Shown here in pieces: positions 8,330 to 17,800 of a DNA stretch of 64,000 nucleotides (positions are counted from its first letter, which is position 1; the number at the start of each line of letters is the position of its first letter). This DNA comes from CAVTSA01 sp963737225 (GTDB taxonomy: Bacteria > Chloroflexota > Dormibacteria > Dormibacterales > Dormibacteraceae), in contig CAVTSA010000017.1 in NCBI GenBank assembly GCA_963737225.1, positions 248,001-312,000 on the forward strand, read 5' to 3'. Below the pieces are notes generated by a model. The model had not been told where the DNA came from and did not search any database. It saw only the letters and a program-made list of their open reading frames with translations. A program made the translations under genes and the position numbers.

Positions 8330-9450
8330 CGCATGACCTCGGGATCAACTCGACCGGAACCTCCGCCAGGTACCGATGGAGAGGTGGGGACCGGGAGGTC
8401 AGACCGTGCTGCCACGGCCTGCTCCGTGAAGTGGCAGGCAACCGAGTGGCCGTCGTGCACCGGTTCGAGCAGCGGGCGCTCCTCGACGCAGCGCGCGGGG
8501 TTCCCCATTCGCTCCCGCAGCCAGCAGCGCGTGTGGAATCGACAGCCAGACGGTGGTGAAATGGGGCTCGGTGGGTCGCCGGGCAGGACGATGCGGCTCC
8601 GTCGCGCCTCGACGGCGACGTCGGCGACCGGAATCGCGCTCAAAAGCGCGACGGTGTACGGGTGCCGGGGGTCCGAGTAGAGCTTTCGGCTCGTGGTGAG
8701 CTCGACGATCTCGCCCAGGTACATCACCGCCACGCGGTCACTGATGTACCGAACCACCGAGAGATCGTGGGCGATGAACAGGTACGTCAGGTGGAACTCG
8801 GCCTGCAGCTTCTGCAGCAGGTTCAGGATCTGCGCCTGGATCGAGACGTCAAGCGCGCTGACGGCTTCGTCCGCCACGATCAACGCCGGTTTCAATGCCA
8901 GCGCCCGCGCCAGCCCGGCTCGCTGTCGCTGACCGCCGCTCAGCTCGTGCGGGTAGCGGGACGCCATCTCCGGAGGCAGCCCCACGGCCTGCAGCAGCTC
9001 CTCGACCGCCTGGCGCCGGTGGGCCGCCCCGCCGACCCGCCGGGCCCGCAGCGGCTCCTGCACGCTCGACCCGATCGTCAGCCGCGGGTCGAATGAGCCG
9101 TAGGGGTCCTGAAACACCATCTGGAGCTGAGCCCCGACGTCCTTCGCCTCACGTCCGCGCAGCGTGGCGAAATCCTTGCCCTGGAACCGGATCGACCCGC
9201 TCGTCGGCTTCAGGAGTCGCACGAGCGCTCTCCCCAGCGTCGTCTTCCCGCTGCCCGACTCCCCGACCAGGCCGAGTGTCTCGCCCATCCGGATCTCGAA
9301 CGAGACGCCGTCGACGGCGTGAACGCTGCCCACGCTGCGCTGAAAGAGAACCCCCTGGGTGATCGGGAAGAAAACCCGGAGATCCTCGATCCGAACCAGA
9401 GGGCCTTCGGGTCTGGACTCCTCCTGAACCTGCGGCAGCTCGGCGCTCAC
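8326..9450 (-). CDS. Peptide ABC transporter ATP-binding protein (DppF/OppF type)
   Basis: 374 residues. Walker A G-E-S-G-S-G-K-T-T near residue 65, signature L-S-G-G-Q-R-Q-R near 165, Walker B L-I-V-A-D-E-A-V-S-A-L-D near 190, then the C-terminal oligopeptide/dipeptide domain with C-R-F-H-T-R-C-W. The start is a GTG that overlaps the stop of the preceding ATPase gene as GTGA; the longer open frame is ignored. It powers import with the second ATPase and the two permeases. Confidence 0.92.
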   Translation of the reverse strand: MSAELPQVQEESRPEGPLVRIEDLRVFFPITQGVLFQRSVGSVHAVDGVSFEIRMGETLGLVGESGSGKTTLGRALVRLLKPTSGSIRFQGKDFATLRGREAKDVGAQLQMVFQDPYGSFDPRLTIGSSVQEPLRARRVGGAAHRRQAVEELLQAVGLPPEMASRYPHELSGGQRQRAGLARALALKPALIVADEAVSALDVSIQAQILNLLQKLQAEFHLTYLFIAHDLSVVRYISDRVAVMYLGEIVELTTSRKLYSDPRHPYTVALLSAIPVADVAVEARRSRIVLPGDPPSPISPPSGCRFHTRCWLRERMGNPARCVEERPLLEPVHDGHSVACHFTEQAVAARSDLPVPTSPSVPGGGSGRVDPEVMR

Positions 9451-10493
9451 GGTGACGGCGCCGCCTGGAATCCGGGGCGAAGCGGGCGCGCCGCGACGAT
9501 CTCGGGCTCGGTCACCGGGTTGTGGCAGGCAAGGAGGTGGTGGGAAGCGTCTACCTCCATAAGGGGAGGCATGCTCTCCCAGCACTCGGGGAGCGCCCAC
9601 TTGCACCGCGGCGCGAAGGGACAACCGGCGGGCAGCCGTTCCATGTTCGGGGGCGATCCTTCGATGGGCAGGAGCACGCGGTGATCGTCCGTGAGACGGG
9701 GCGCGGCGTCGAGCAGGCCGACGGTGTAGGGGTGTCGAGGCTGCTTGAGCAGTCGCGCGGCGGGGGCAGACTCCAGGACCAACCCCGCGTACATGACGGC
9801 GACTCGCTCAGCCATGCGGGCCATGATGCCGAGGTCATGACTGATGAGGATGAGGGCCGTCCCGTAGTCGGCGGTCATGGCCTTGAGCAGTTCGAGCACC
9901 TGGGCCTGGACGGTCACGTCGAGGGCCGTGGTCGGCTCGTCGGCGATCAGGAGCCTCGGCCTCAGGGCGAGTGCGATCGCTATCAGCACCCGCTGCCGCA
10001 TGCCGCCACTGAATTGATGGGGATAGCGACCGAGCAGCTCCTCCGCCCGCGGGATGCCGACCGACCTCAGAATCGTCACTGCTCGATCGCGCGCCTCACG
10101 CCGGCTCACGGCATTGTGCGCGCGGATGGTCTCGGTCACCTGCTCACCGATCGTCAGCACCGGGTTGAGGTTGCTCATCGGGTCCTGGAAGACCATCGAG
10201 ATGTCGTTGCCCCTCAGCCTCCTCAGCCGGCTGCTGTCGAGGTGCGTCAGCTCCATCCGGTCGAAGCGGATGCTGCCGGCGACGATTCGGGCCGCGGGCT
10301 TGGGAAGCAGACCCATGATCGCGAGGCTGGTCACGCTCTTGCCGGACCCCGATTCCCCGACCAGGCCGAGCGTCTCTCCCGCCGCGACCGAGAGGGTGAC
10401 CCCGTTGACGGCGTACACACTGCCCCGGCTGGTTTCGAAGCGCACCTCCAGGTCGGTCACGGAGAGGAGTGGCTCGGGAGGGTGAACGCTCAT
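9447..10493 (-). CDS. Peptide ABC transporter ATP-binding protein (DppD/OppD type)
   Basis: 348 residues. Walker A G-E-S-G-S-G-K-S-V near 45, signature F-S-G-G-M-R-Q-R near 158, Walker B L-L-I-A-D-E-P-T-T-A-L-D, and the C-terminal domain with C-P-F-A-P-R-C. The start M-S-V-H-P overlaps the permease stop by ATGA. Pairs with the next ATPase as the heterodimeric motor of a Dpp/Opp-type importer. Confidence 0.92.
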   Translation of the reverse strand: MSVHPPEPLLSVTDLEVRFETSRGSVYAVNGVTLSVAAGETLGLVGESGSGKSVTSLAIMGLLPKPAARIVAGSIRFDRMELTHLDSSRLRRLRGNDISMVFQDPMSNLNPVLTIGEQVTETIRAHNAVSRREARDRAVTILRSVGIPRAEELLGRYPHQFSGGMRQRVLIAIALALRPRLLIADEPTTALDVTVQAQVLELLKAMTADYGTALILISHDLGIMARMAERVAVMYAGLVLESAPAARLLKQPRHPYTVGLLDAAPRLTDDHRVLLPIEGSPPNMERLPAGCPFAPRCKWALPECWESMPPLMEVDASHHLLACHNPVTEPEIVAARPLRPGFQAAPSP

Positions 10494-11395
10494 CCGCGCC
10501 TCGCCCTCCGAGATCCACGAAGCCGGGGATCGATCCAGTCCCGCAGGCCGTCTCCGAGGAGGTTGAACCCGAGGATGGTCAGAGACAGCGCCAGCCCGGG
10601 AAACGCAAGCATCCACCACGCGCTCGCGATGTAGTCGTGGGCGTCGGCCATCATGGTCCCCCACTCAGGCGTCGGAGGCTGTGCGCCCAAACCCAGAAAG
10701 CTCAACGCCGATATCGAGAGAATCGCGTTGCCCATGTCCGCCGACACCTGGATGGCCACGACCGGCATCACGTTCGGCACCATGTGCCGCAAAAGGATGG
10801 TCAGCGTGCTGACCCCCGAGACACGCGCCGCCAGCACGAACTCACGCTCGCGCAAAGACAGAACCTGGCTGCGGGAAAGTCGCGCGTACCAGGGCCAGAA
10901 GACCACCGCCACCGCGACGATGGTGTGAGCCAGGCTCGCGCCCAGAGTGGCCGCGATCGCGGCGGCGAGGACGAAGGCGGGAAAGGCGAAGAAGAGATCC
11001 GTGATGCGCATCAGGACCTCATCCAGCACCCCACCGACGAGCCCCGCCAGAATGCCGACCAGGCAGCCGAACGTGACCGACAAACCGACGATCAGCACAC
11101 CTGAGAGGAGAGAGATCCGGGCGCCCGCAATCACGCGGGCCAGGACATCCCGACCGATGTTGTCGGTGCCGAACAGGTGCTGCGGCGAGGGCGGCAACAA
11201 TACCGCGTAGAGGTCGGTGGCATTCGGGGATTGCGGATAGACGAGCGGGCCGAAGATGGCAGTCAGTGTCACACCCAGCACCAGAACCGTGCCCAGTGCG
11301 TTGAGCCGGGATGCAGTGGCGAAGTGCCAGGCCGAAGACAGCCATCCCTTCCCGGGATACTGCACTGGCCGTAGGGCAGTCGACTGGCCTATCAC
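10490..11395 (-). CDS. Peptide ABC transporter permease (DppC type)
   Basis: 301 residues, six predicted membrane helices. The N-terminal OppC-type segment, the L-F-G-T-D-N-I-G-R-D-V-L motif near 95, and the coupling-helix EAA-type loop (A-A-R-V-S-G-V-S) near 200 are present. GTG start in a GTGA overlap with the preceding permease gene. Confidence 0.92.
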   Translation of the reverse strand: MIGQSTALRPVQYPGKGWLSSAWHFATASRLNALGTVLVLGVTLTAIFGPLVYPQSPNATDLYAVLLPPSPQHLFGTDNIGRDVLARVIAGARISLLSGVLIVGLSVTFGCLVGILAGLVGGVLDEVLMRITDLFFAFPAFVLAAAIAATLGASLAHTIVAVAVVFWPWYARLSRSQVLSLREREFVLAARVSGVSTLTILLRHMVPNVMPVVAIQVSADMGNAILSISALSFLGLGAQPPTPEWGTMMADAHDYIASAWWMLAFPGLALSLTILGFNLLGDGLRDWIDPRLRGSRRARRG

Positions 11396-12399
11396 GTGTA
11401 GTTGATCCGTGGGTCGAGGTACCGGTAAAGGATATCGACCACAAGATTGACCGCGACATAGAGTACCCCGACGGTAAGCGTGACTCCCATCACCGCGTTG
11501 TAGTCGGAGGCTTGAAAGGCATTGAAGGCATAGGCGCCGATGCCTGGCCAGGCAAAGATGTACTCCACGATGAAGATCCCGCCGGCCAGAAGTCCGAACT
11601 CCAGCCCGAGCACGGTGACGCCCGGCAGCAGCGCGTTTCGCAAGACGTGCCGGGTGAGGATCCGCGCGCGGCTCAAGCCCTTCGCCTCGGCGTTCCTGAT
11701 GTAGTCTTCACCGAGCACCTCGATGAAACTCGCCCGGAGGATGCGCGTCATCAATCCGAAGACGGCCAGCCCGAGCACGAACGCGGGCAGGACAAGGTGC
11801 TGGATCGCATCGGCAAACGTTCCCAGCTGGCCGGTCAACAGGCTGTCGACCGTGTACAGGCCGGTGATGCGAGGCGGAGGAACGGCTCCGGCGGTAAGCC
11901 GGCCCGATATCGGCAGGATGCCCAATTTGACGCCCAGGATGAGCTGGAGGACGAGTGCCGCCCAGAAGGCGGGTATGGAAAGGCTCCCCACGGACAGGAG
12001 CTGTACTCCGCCCTCCACCGGTGACCCGCGACGGCTGGCGCCCAGCAGTGCCGCCAGCACCGCCAGCAGCGCACCGAACACGAGGGCATAGACAGTCAGC
12101 TCGAGCGTCGCCGGAAAGAACGCGATCAGGTCCTGCGAAACCGGGCGCCGGGTGACGAACGAGATGCCGAGGTTGCCGTGAAGCAGGTTCGACATGTAGA
12201 TGACGTACTGAACCGGCAGCGGACGGTTGAGGCCGTACTCGGCGCGTATGTGTGCGATCGCCGCCGGATTCGCCCTCGGACCGGCTATCAGCCGGGCGGG
12301 ATCGCCGGGGACGACGTGCGAGAGCACGAACGTCATCAGGGTCACACCCCAGATGACGAAGATCGCCAGAATGACCCGCCGGACGATCAGCCTGCCCAC
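11392..12399 (-). CDS. Peptide ABC transporter permease (DppB type)
   Basis: 335 residues, six helices. The hallmark N-terminus of DppB is complete: a first helix followed by V-P-G-D-P-A and the Y-G-L-N-R-P-L-P-V-Q-Y segment, then G-N-L-G-I-S-F; the cytoplasmic EAA loop (E-A-K-G-L-S) is near 230. An 82-bp gap with no clear signal separates it from the lipoprotein gene upstream; the same promoter probably serves both. Confidence 0.92.
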   Translation of the reverse strand: MGRLIVRRVILAIFVIWGVTLMTFVLSHVVPGDPARLIAGPRANPAAIAHIRAEYGLNRPLPVQYVIYMSNLLHGNLGISFVTRRPVSQDLIAFFPATLELTVYALVFGALLAVLAALLGASRRGSPVEGGVQLLSVGSLSIPAFWAALVLQLILGVKLGILPISGRLTAGAVPPPRITGLYTVDSLLTGQLGTFADAIQHLVLPAFVLGLAVFGLMTRILRASFIEVLGEDYIRNAEAKGLSRARILTRHVLRNALLPGVTVLGLEFGLLAGGIFIVEYIFAWPGIGAYAFNAFQASDYNAVMGVTLTVGVLYVAVNLVVDILYRYLDPRINYT

Positions 12400-12481
12400 G
12401 TACAGACCTCGTAGGCGGCGCGACTCCTCCCCGCCGGTCGGGCGCTCACCGCGTCCCTGACTTGGCGAATCACGTGGATTG

Positions 12482-14140
12482 CTACGTGCGGAACATGGGG
12501 TAGAAGTTCGCGACGCCGCCGGTCAGCGGCTGTGGGACGAATCCGCCCACGTCGTTCCGGCTGTAGGTGTTGTCATACAGGTTGCCGACGGGGAGCCAGA
12601 CCGGATCTGTTCGATTGATGATGTCCTGCGTGAGATTGAACAGATTCTGAAGCTGGGTCGCGTTCGAGACGAAGTAGCCCCTGCTGATCGCGTTGTCGAC
12701 ACTGGTGTTGGCGTAGTAGCCCGAGTTGTATCCGTTGGGTGGGATCGCCTTGCTGTCCATGATCGGGAACATGTAATCGGCCGGGTGGTTGTAGTCCGGG
12801 TACCAGGAGAAGAAGAGCATGTCCGACCGCTGACCGACAGGCATCGGAGTGGTCTGGTCGGCGTTGAATGCGGGAAACGCCTTCTGGACGAGCTTGAGGC
12901 TCATCCCCGCCTTCTGGAACTGACTCTGCATCACGTCCCCGAGCAGGTCTCCGTATCCTGTGTAGAACTCATAGGTGAACTGGGTGCCCGGTGACACGCC
13001 CGCTTGGGAGAACAGTTGCTTCGCTTTGCTGACATCGGTTGGGAAGGTGTAGGTCCGTGGGTTGTGGGTCGTCAGGAGGTCGGGAAAACACCCGTGCGCG
13101 GGTGCCATGGTGTTCTTCATGACGTCGTTGATGTAGGCGTCGGCCGGGTACAGGTAATTCACCGCCTGCCGCGCCTGCGGGCTGGCGAGCGGCCCGTAGG
13201 TTCCGAGGACGACGTACTGGATCCACATGGCCAGCCGCGACGCGACGTTGAACCGTTTGTCGTCGCGAATGGTGACCGTATCCTGCGCGGTCAACGAAGG
13301 GATCGCCATGTCGACGGCCCCGGACTGGAGCGCCTCGCGGCGTGCACCGCCATCCGGGATCTGCTGAAGGATGATCCTTTTGAAAGAATTGTCCTTCCAT
13401 CCACCCCAATAGTTCGGATTCTGGACCAGCGTGGCCTGGCTGCCCGGACTGACGCTCTCGAGCATGTACGGCCCGGTCCCCGCGGCGTGAGACTGGAGCC
13501 ACTGATGACCCTGATCCGTCGACCCTGTGGAGAACTGCAGAACCTTCGGGCTGGTGACGCCGGTACCCGAGATGCTGGCCACCACCCGATTGAAATAGGC
13601 CACCGGCTGCCCGAGATCGAACCGAATCGTGGACGGGTTGACGACGACGATCTGCGTGTCCGGGTCGGCGACGAAGGTGCCGATGACGCTGCCCGCTCCG
13701 AGCGCGAGGTTGATGCTGCGGACATAGGCCGTCTTCACCGCCGTCGCATCGAGGGGCGTACCGTCGGTGAATTGGACCCCATTGCGCAGCGTGAAGGTCC
13801 AGGAGCTGAAGTCCGGTGTGGGCTGGAACGACGTCGCCAGAGCCGGCTCCGTGTGGGTCGCGTCTCCGGGCTTCATCCGGAGCAGGCCTTCGTAGAGGTT
13901 CCTGCTGAGATAGGCGGTGGCATTCACGTAATAGCTGGCCGGGTCGAAGTCGGGCTCAAAGGCGTCGACCGCGAACACCAATGTTGAACGATCACGATTG
14001 AGTGACGGGGGTGCCGGCAGCCCGCCGTTTGCCTGGGTGGCCCCGCCACAAGCCGTGAGGAGACTGCCTCCAAGTCCCGCTCCGGCCGAAACCAGGGCGG
14101 CGCGCTGCAGGAACTCCCGACGATTGAACCGGGTATTCAT
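12482..14140 (-). CDS. Peptide ABC transporter substrate-binding lipoprotein (SBP_bac_5)
   Basis: 552 residues. N-terminus has a twin-arginine-type pattern R-R-E-F-L-Q (7-12), a short hydrophobic stretch and a lipobox L-T-A-C with Cys at residue 31, so export folded by Tat and lipid anchoring are likely. The family 5 core includes D-P-A-S-Y-Y near 60, L-R-N-G-V-Q-F-T-D-G-T near 115 and the W-Y-P-D-Y region near 448. The ribosome site GGAGGAGG is 5 nt before the ATG. First gene of the import operon; binds peptides or other short solutes outside the membrane. Confidence 0.9.
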   Translation of the reverse strand: MNTRFNRREFLQRAALVSAGAGLGGSLLTACGGATQANGGLPAPPSLNRDRSTLVFAVDAFEPDFDPASYYVNATAYLSRNLYEGLLRMKPGDATHTEPALATSFQPTPDFSSWTFTLRNGVQFTDGTPLDATAVKTAYVRSINLALGAGSVIGTFVADPDTQIVVVNPSTIRFDLGQPVAYFNRVVASISGTGVTSPKVLQFSTGSTDQGHQWLQSHAAGTGPYMLESVSPGSQATLVQNPNYWGGWKDNSFKRIILQQIPDGGARREALQSGAVDMAIPSLTAQDTVTIRDDKRFNVASRLAMWIQYVVLGTYGPLASPQARQAVNYLYPADAYINDVMKNTMAPAHGCFPDLLTTHNPRTYTFPTDVSKAKQLFSQAGVSPGTQFTYEFYTGYGDLLGDVMQSQFQKAGMSLKLVQKAFPAFNADQTTPMPVGQRSDMLFFSWYPDYNHPADYMFPIMDSKAIPPNGYNSGYYANTSVDNAISRGYFVSNATQLQNLFNLTQDIINRTDPVWLPVGNLYDNTYSRNDVGGFVPQPLTGGVANFYPMFRT

Positions 14141-14232
14141 CTCCCTCCTCCAGTTGAACCTGGACTCGTGATCCTCTCGCTCGCGGCGACGCGGCCGCCC
14201 TCCCTCCGGCGGCGGTGGATCATCGGGTACCC

Positions 14233-14261
14233 ATTATTGAAGTCGGAGGAGGTACGGTCAA
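14233..14261 (-). promoter_or_regulatory. Promoter of the peptide-import operon
   Basis: On the minus strand: TTGACC, 17 bp, AATAAT (5 of 6 to the -10 consensus). Predicted leader about 85 nt ending in a strong ribosome site. Lies in a 374-bp divergent gap (14141-14514) whose other half holds the promoter and mini-ORF of the opposite operon. Confidence 0.65.
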
Positions 14262-14391
14262 GGGTGGAACTTGGATCCTCCCCGCCGCCAGAGAAGCCGG
14301 GCCTCGGGATCGTCGCAGAGCCCGAGTACCGGAGGGTGCATCCGTGTGTGGCGCGCGGAGTTCGGGTCCACCCGAGGGCCCGGAGGCATTG

Positions 14392-14420
14392 TTGACTTCG
14401 AGCTACCGATCCTCTATTCT
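14392..14420 (+). promoter_or_regulatory. Promoter of the leader ORF / MBL / agmatinase operon
   Basis: TTGACT, 17 bp, TATTCT. The distance from the -10 box to an ATG is 8 nt, so the first translated codon would be at the mRNA 5' end. Confidence 0.65.
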
Positions 14421-14428
14421 CGCGTGCC

Positions 14429-14527
14429 ATGGGGGACGCACCCGGGTGCCGTGGGGTGAGCGATGAACACCTATCAGCGCGCCCCCACGATTTGGAGCCA
14501 CTGGCACTGACCATGTGTGTTCGATGA
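14429..14527 (+). CDS. Putative leaderless leader peptide (32 aa), coupled to MBL hydrolase
   Basis: An ATG 8 nt after the TATTCT box opens a 33-codon frame that ends TGA overlapping the ATG of the MBL gene (ATGA). The peptide has two Cys, no membrane segment, and no run of one amino acid typical of attenuators. The MBL gene itself has no Shine-Dalgarno, so ribosomes arriving from this frame could provide initiation. Inferred from arrangement only. Confidence 0.4.
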   Translation: MGDAPGCRGVSDEHLSARPHDLEPLALTMCVR

Positions 14528-15453
14528 GTGACGAGCGAACTCACTGGGGCAGGGAGTTTCCACGGGCTTCCTGGTTCGACGTGCGCCAGTTGGAGGCGGG
14601 TGTCTACCTGATCAGTGAACCGGGCCACGTCAACTCATTCTTGATTGAGGGGACCAGGTCGGCGGCACTTCTCGATACCGGACTCGGAGTCGCGAACATT
14701 CGATCAGTCGCCGAGCAGCTGACAGGACTTCCACTCCTCGTCATTAACTCTCACTACCATTTCGATCATGTCGGTGGCAACCAACACTTCGATGACATCG
14801 CGATCCACCGGGAGGGCGCCGACCTGCTGCGCACGCCGGCCCCCCCAGGCCTCGCCGCCGGCTACATGGACTACACACGGCGCCTGATCGAGGGCTGGGG
14901 TTCCTACAAGAGAGCGGATGACCTCTACTTCCATCTGTTGACGGCAGAGACGCTGATCCGGCCGCTGCCGCCGGGATTCGAGCCGGGGGCGTACGCGATC
15001 GTGCCCAGTCACGCCACGCGTCTTCTGGAAGACGGCGACATTCTGGACCTCGGGGGCCGTCGCCTGCAGGTGCTGCACACACCCGGCCACTCGCCTGACT
15101 GCATCTGCTTGCTCGATGCCGAGAACGGCCTTCTCTTCGGCGGTGACACGGTCAACACGGGCCCTATCTATGCTCATCTACCGGACTCGAACCTCCAGGC
15201 GTTCGAGGCTTCGACTTCCCGGCTGGCGGAGCTGCGGAGTGACCTCCGGCGGGTCTTCGTGTGTCATTTCATGCGGGTGGAGAACGAGCCCGATCTCCTC
15301 CTCGAGATAGCCGGCGGATTCAACGCGCTGCTCGCCGATGACGTCGAGTTCCGCCGCAACCTCGACTGCTTGGGCAACCCCGTCAGGGAGGCTTGTTTCG
15401 ACCACTTTTCAATCTTCACCGCGGTCGAACGCGGCGAAGTGGTGAGGGAGTAA
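14524..15453 (+). CDS. MBL-fold metallo-hydrolase
   Basis: 309 residues from M-S-D-E-R-T. The zinc motif H-Y-H-F-D-H is at 77-82; other ligands are the His of H-T-P-G-H-S (about 185), the Asp of F-G-G-D-T-V (about 206) and the His of V-C-H-F-M-R (about 243). Closest in layout to glyoxalase II-like and lactonase-like hydrolases. The start ATG overlaps the leader frame; a GTG three codons earlier is also possible. The stop overlaps the next ATG by one base (TAATG), so it is an operon with the agmatinase-family enzyme. Confidence 0.85.
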   Translation: MSDERTHWGREFPRASWFDVRQLEAGVYLISEPGHVNSFLIEGTRSAALLDTGLGVANIRSVAEQLTGLPLLVINSHYHFDHVGGNQHFDDIAIHREGADLLRTPAPPGLAAGYMDYTRRLIEGWGSYKRADDLYFHLLTAETLIRPLPPGFEPGAYAIVPSHATRLLEDGDILDLGGRRLQVLHTPGHSPDCICLLDAENGLLFGGDTVNTGPIYAHLPDSNLQAFEASTSRLAELRSDLRRVFVCHFMRVENEPDLLLEIAGGFNALLADDVEFRRNLDCLGNPVREACFDHFSIFTAVERGEVVRE

Positions 15454-16586
15454 TGCCAAGACGCGAAGGTGACTCGTGGAGAACCCGGAGGGATCGGAGT
15501 GGGGATCCGCAACGAGAGCCGGGACCGATCGATCTCCGACGGTATGAGCTGCAGCTCGCCTACTCCGGGTTTCCGACGTTCATGGGCGTCCCGGCTTGCC
15601 TCACCCCGGAAGATCTGCGGGCGGGCGCCGTCGACGTCGCCATCGTCGGCGCTCCCATGGACGCGGGGGCGGGAGGACACCGAGGGGCGGCCCTGGGACC
15701 CCGAGCGATCAGGACCGCCGAGCGCTATGTCCCCTCCCCACCCGCGCTGAGCAACCACCTCCACCTACGGTTGGAACCCTTCCGGATCTTGAACGTGGTC
15801 GACTACGGGGACGCGGCGGTCGATCCGTTCAGCATCGAGGAGTCGATGGAGCCGATTCGCGCCTTGGTGCGCGAGGTGGCGGAGACCGGCGCCGTGCCCT
15901 GTGTGCTGGGAGGCGATCACTCGATCCTCTGGCCTGACGCCGCGGCCTGTGCCGACGTCTACGGGGCCGGCAAGCTGGGCGTCGTCCACTTCGACGCTCA
16001 CGCCGACTGCAGCAGCGAATACCTGGGCCACCACGTCACCCACGGAACCCCCATCCGCCGCCTTATCGAAGACGAACACGTCCCCGGGAAGAACTTCGTC
16101 CAGGTGGGGCTCCGTGGCTTCTATCCCGACAACGAGCTGATCGACTGGATGCGGGAGCAAGGGATGCGCTCCCACTTCATGGCCGAGGTCGAGCGTTACG
16201 GGCTCGATAGAACCGTGGACCGCGCGGTCGCGGAAGCCCTCGACGGCCCGGAGTATCTCTACCTGTCGTTCGACATCGACGTTCTCGACCCGGCTTACGC
16301 GCCCGGTACCGGCACACCCGAACCCGGCGGCTTCACGACGCGGGAGATGTTCCCGGTGGTGCGCCGTCTCTGTCACGAGGCGCACGTGGTCGGGATGGAG
16401 GTGGTCGAGGTGGCCCCCGCTCACGACCCCACCTACGTGACCGCGTTGAACGCGAATCGGGTGATCCTCGAGGCGCTGACGGGCCTTGCGATGCGGAAGC
16501 AGGGCCTGCCGACGCCGTCGGGGCTGGACCCCGTCACCTCCGGCGAGGAGACGTTCCCGCGTCCGACCCCCGGCACGGACGCATGA
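15453..16586 (+). CDS. Ureohydrolase (agmatinase/guanidinobutyrase family)
   Basis: 377 residues. All manganese-binding motifs are intact: G-G-D-H-S (153-157), H-F-D-A-H-A-D (179-185) and S-F-D-I-D-V-L-D-P near 272-280. The family cleaves guanidino groups (agmatine, guanidinobutyrate, arginine and others) to urea and an amine. Substrate-loop residues (E-Y-L-G-H-H-V-T-H-G-T) resemble agmatinase-like enzymes more than arginase, but the substrate is not settled. Coupled to the MBL gene before it; the adjacent divergent operon imports peptides. Confidence 0.88.
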   Translation: MPRREGDSWRTRRDRSGDPQREPGPIDLRRYELQLAYSGFPTFMGVPACLTPEDLRAGAVDVAIVGAPMDAGAGGHRGAALGPRAIRTAERYVPSPPALSNHLHLRLEPFRILNVVDYGDAAVDPFSIEESMEPIRALVREVAETGAVPCVLGGDHSILWPDAAACADVYGAGKLGVVHFDAHADCSSEYLGHHVTHGTPIRRLIEDEHVPGKNFVQVGLRGFYPDNELIDWMREQGMRSHFMAEVERYGLDRTVDRAVAEALDGPEYLYLSFDIDVLDPAYAPGTGTPEPGGFTTREMFPVVRRLCHEAHVVGMEVVEVAPAHDPTYVTALNANRVILEALTGLAMRKQGLPTPSGLDPVTSGEETFPRPTPGTDA

Positions 16587-16610
16587 CCGGGGTGCCCGCG
16601 GCTTGGCCGG

Positions 16611-17750
16611 CTACTGGTCCATGACCGAGCCGTCGGCGCGCAGGCGCGTGACCACCTCGCGCGGCCGATACGGGTGCCGGGTCGCCGCGTCCGGCGTCAG
16701 CGAGACCCCGATGCCGGGCGAGGTCGGGATCCGCAGATAGGCGCCCTCTCGCACCAGCGTCGGCTGCACGATCTCGCTCTTGGGCGGCTCGCCCTCACCC
16801 AGCGGGTACTCCTGCAGCGCGAAGTTGGGGATGCAGGCGGCAAGCTGGAGGCAGGCGGCGGTGCTCACCGGCGAGAGCGGGTTGTGCGGCACCACCCCGA
16901 CATGCCGGGCTTCGGCCAGGGCCGCGATCTTCTTGGCGCCGGTGATGCCGCCGCACATGCACACGTCGGGCCGCACGTACTGCACGGCGCCGCGGGCGAG
17001 CAGCATCTCGAACTCGAAGATCGTGTGCAGCCGCTCGCCGGTGGCAATCGGGACCTCGATGTGATCCGCGATCTGGGCCATCGCGTCGAAGTTGTCCGGC
17101 AGCGTCGGGTCCTCGTAGAAGAGCGGGTGATACCGCTCGATGCCGCGTGCCAGTGCGATCGCCTCGGCCGGCGTGAGCTGCCGGTGGATCTCGACGCACA
17201 GATCCACCTCATCCCCCACCGCCTCCCGATACGCGCGAACCGACTCGATGGCGCCCTCGATGCGCTGGACGTAGGTCTCCTCGTAGGGCACGTCGCGCCG
17301 GGCGTCGACGAAGGGGGTCAGGTGGCCGACCGCGGTGAACCCGGCCGCCTTGGCCGTGATACAGCCCGCCACCAGCTCCGCCCGTGACTCCCCGAACACG
17401 TGGTAGTAGACGCGGGCGCGATCCCGGGTGGGTCCTCCGAGGAGCTGGTGGACCGGAACCCCGAAGTGCTTGCCGGCGATGTCCCAGAGCGCGATGTCGA
17501 TCGCGGAGAGCGCCCCCATGATCGCGGCGCCGCGGAAGGCGTTCCACCGGTAGAGGTACTGCCAGTGGTGCTCGATGCGGAGCGGGTCCTGGCCCACCAG
17601 GTAGCGCTTGAACGTCTCCACCGCCTGGCCCGATGCTTCCAGGAATCCCCAGGTCCCCGACTCGCCGAGGCCGGTCAGCCCCGCGTCGGTCTCGACCTCC
17701 ACGAACAGGTAGCGGTCGACCGGCAGCACCCGAACGTCGGTGATTCGCAT
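16611..17750 (-). CDS. Enolase-superfamily sugar-acid dehydratase (mandelate racemase/ManD-like)
   Basis: 379 residues from M-R-I-T-D-V; GGAGGAGG lies 6 nt before this ATG, so six upstream codons are dropped. N-terminal capping domain with D-I-A-L-W-D-I-A-G-K near 95. The barrel carries the metal ligands as V-E-I-H (about 204), F-Y-E-D-P (about 229) and A-T-G-E-R (about 256), followed by P-H-N-P-L-S. The E-I-H-x-x-L-T-P pattern resembles the mannonate/gluconate dehydratase subgroup. It dehydrates acid sugars to keto-deoxy acids; the exact sugar is unknown. Confidence 0.82.
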   Translation of the reverse strand: MRITDVRVLPVDRYLFVEVETDAGLTGLGESGTWGFLEASGQAVETFKRYLVGQDPLRIEHHWQYLYRWNAFRGAAIMGALSAIDIALWDIAGKHFGVPVHQLLGGPTRDRARVYYHVFGESRAELVAGCITAKAAGFTAVGHLTPFVDARRDVPYEETYVQRIEGAIESVRAYREAVGDEVDLCVEIHRQLTPAEAIALARGIERYHPLFYEDPTLPDNFDAMAQIADHIEVPIATGERLHTIFEFEMLLARGAVQYVRPDVCMCGGITGAKKIAALAEARHVGVVPHNPLSPVSTAACLQLAACIPNFALQEYPLGEGEPPKSEIVQPTLVREGAYLRIPTSPGIGVSLTPDAATRHPYRPREVVTRLRADGSVMDQ

Positions 17751-17800
17751 CCTCACCCTCCTCCTCAACTCGGTATTCGCGCATTGCTAGCGTTGTGACG

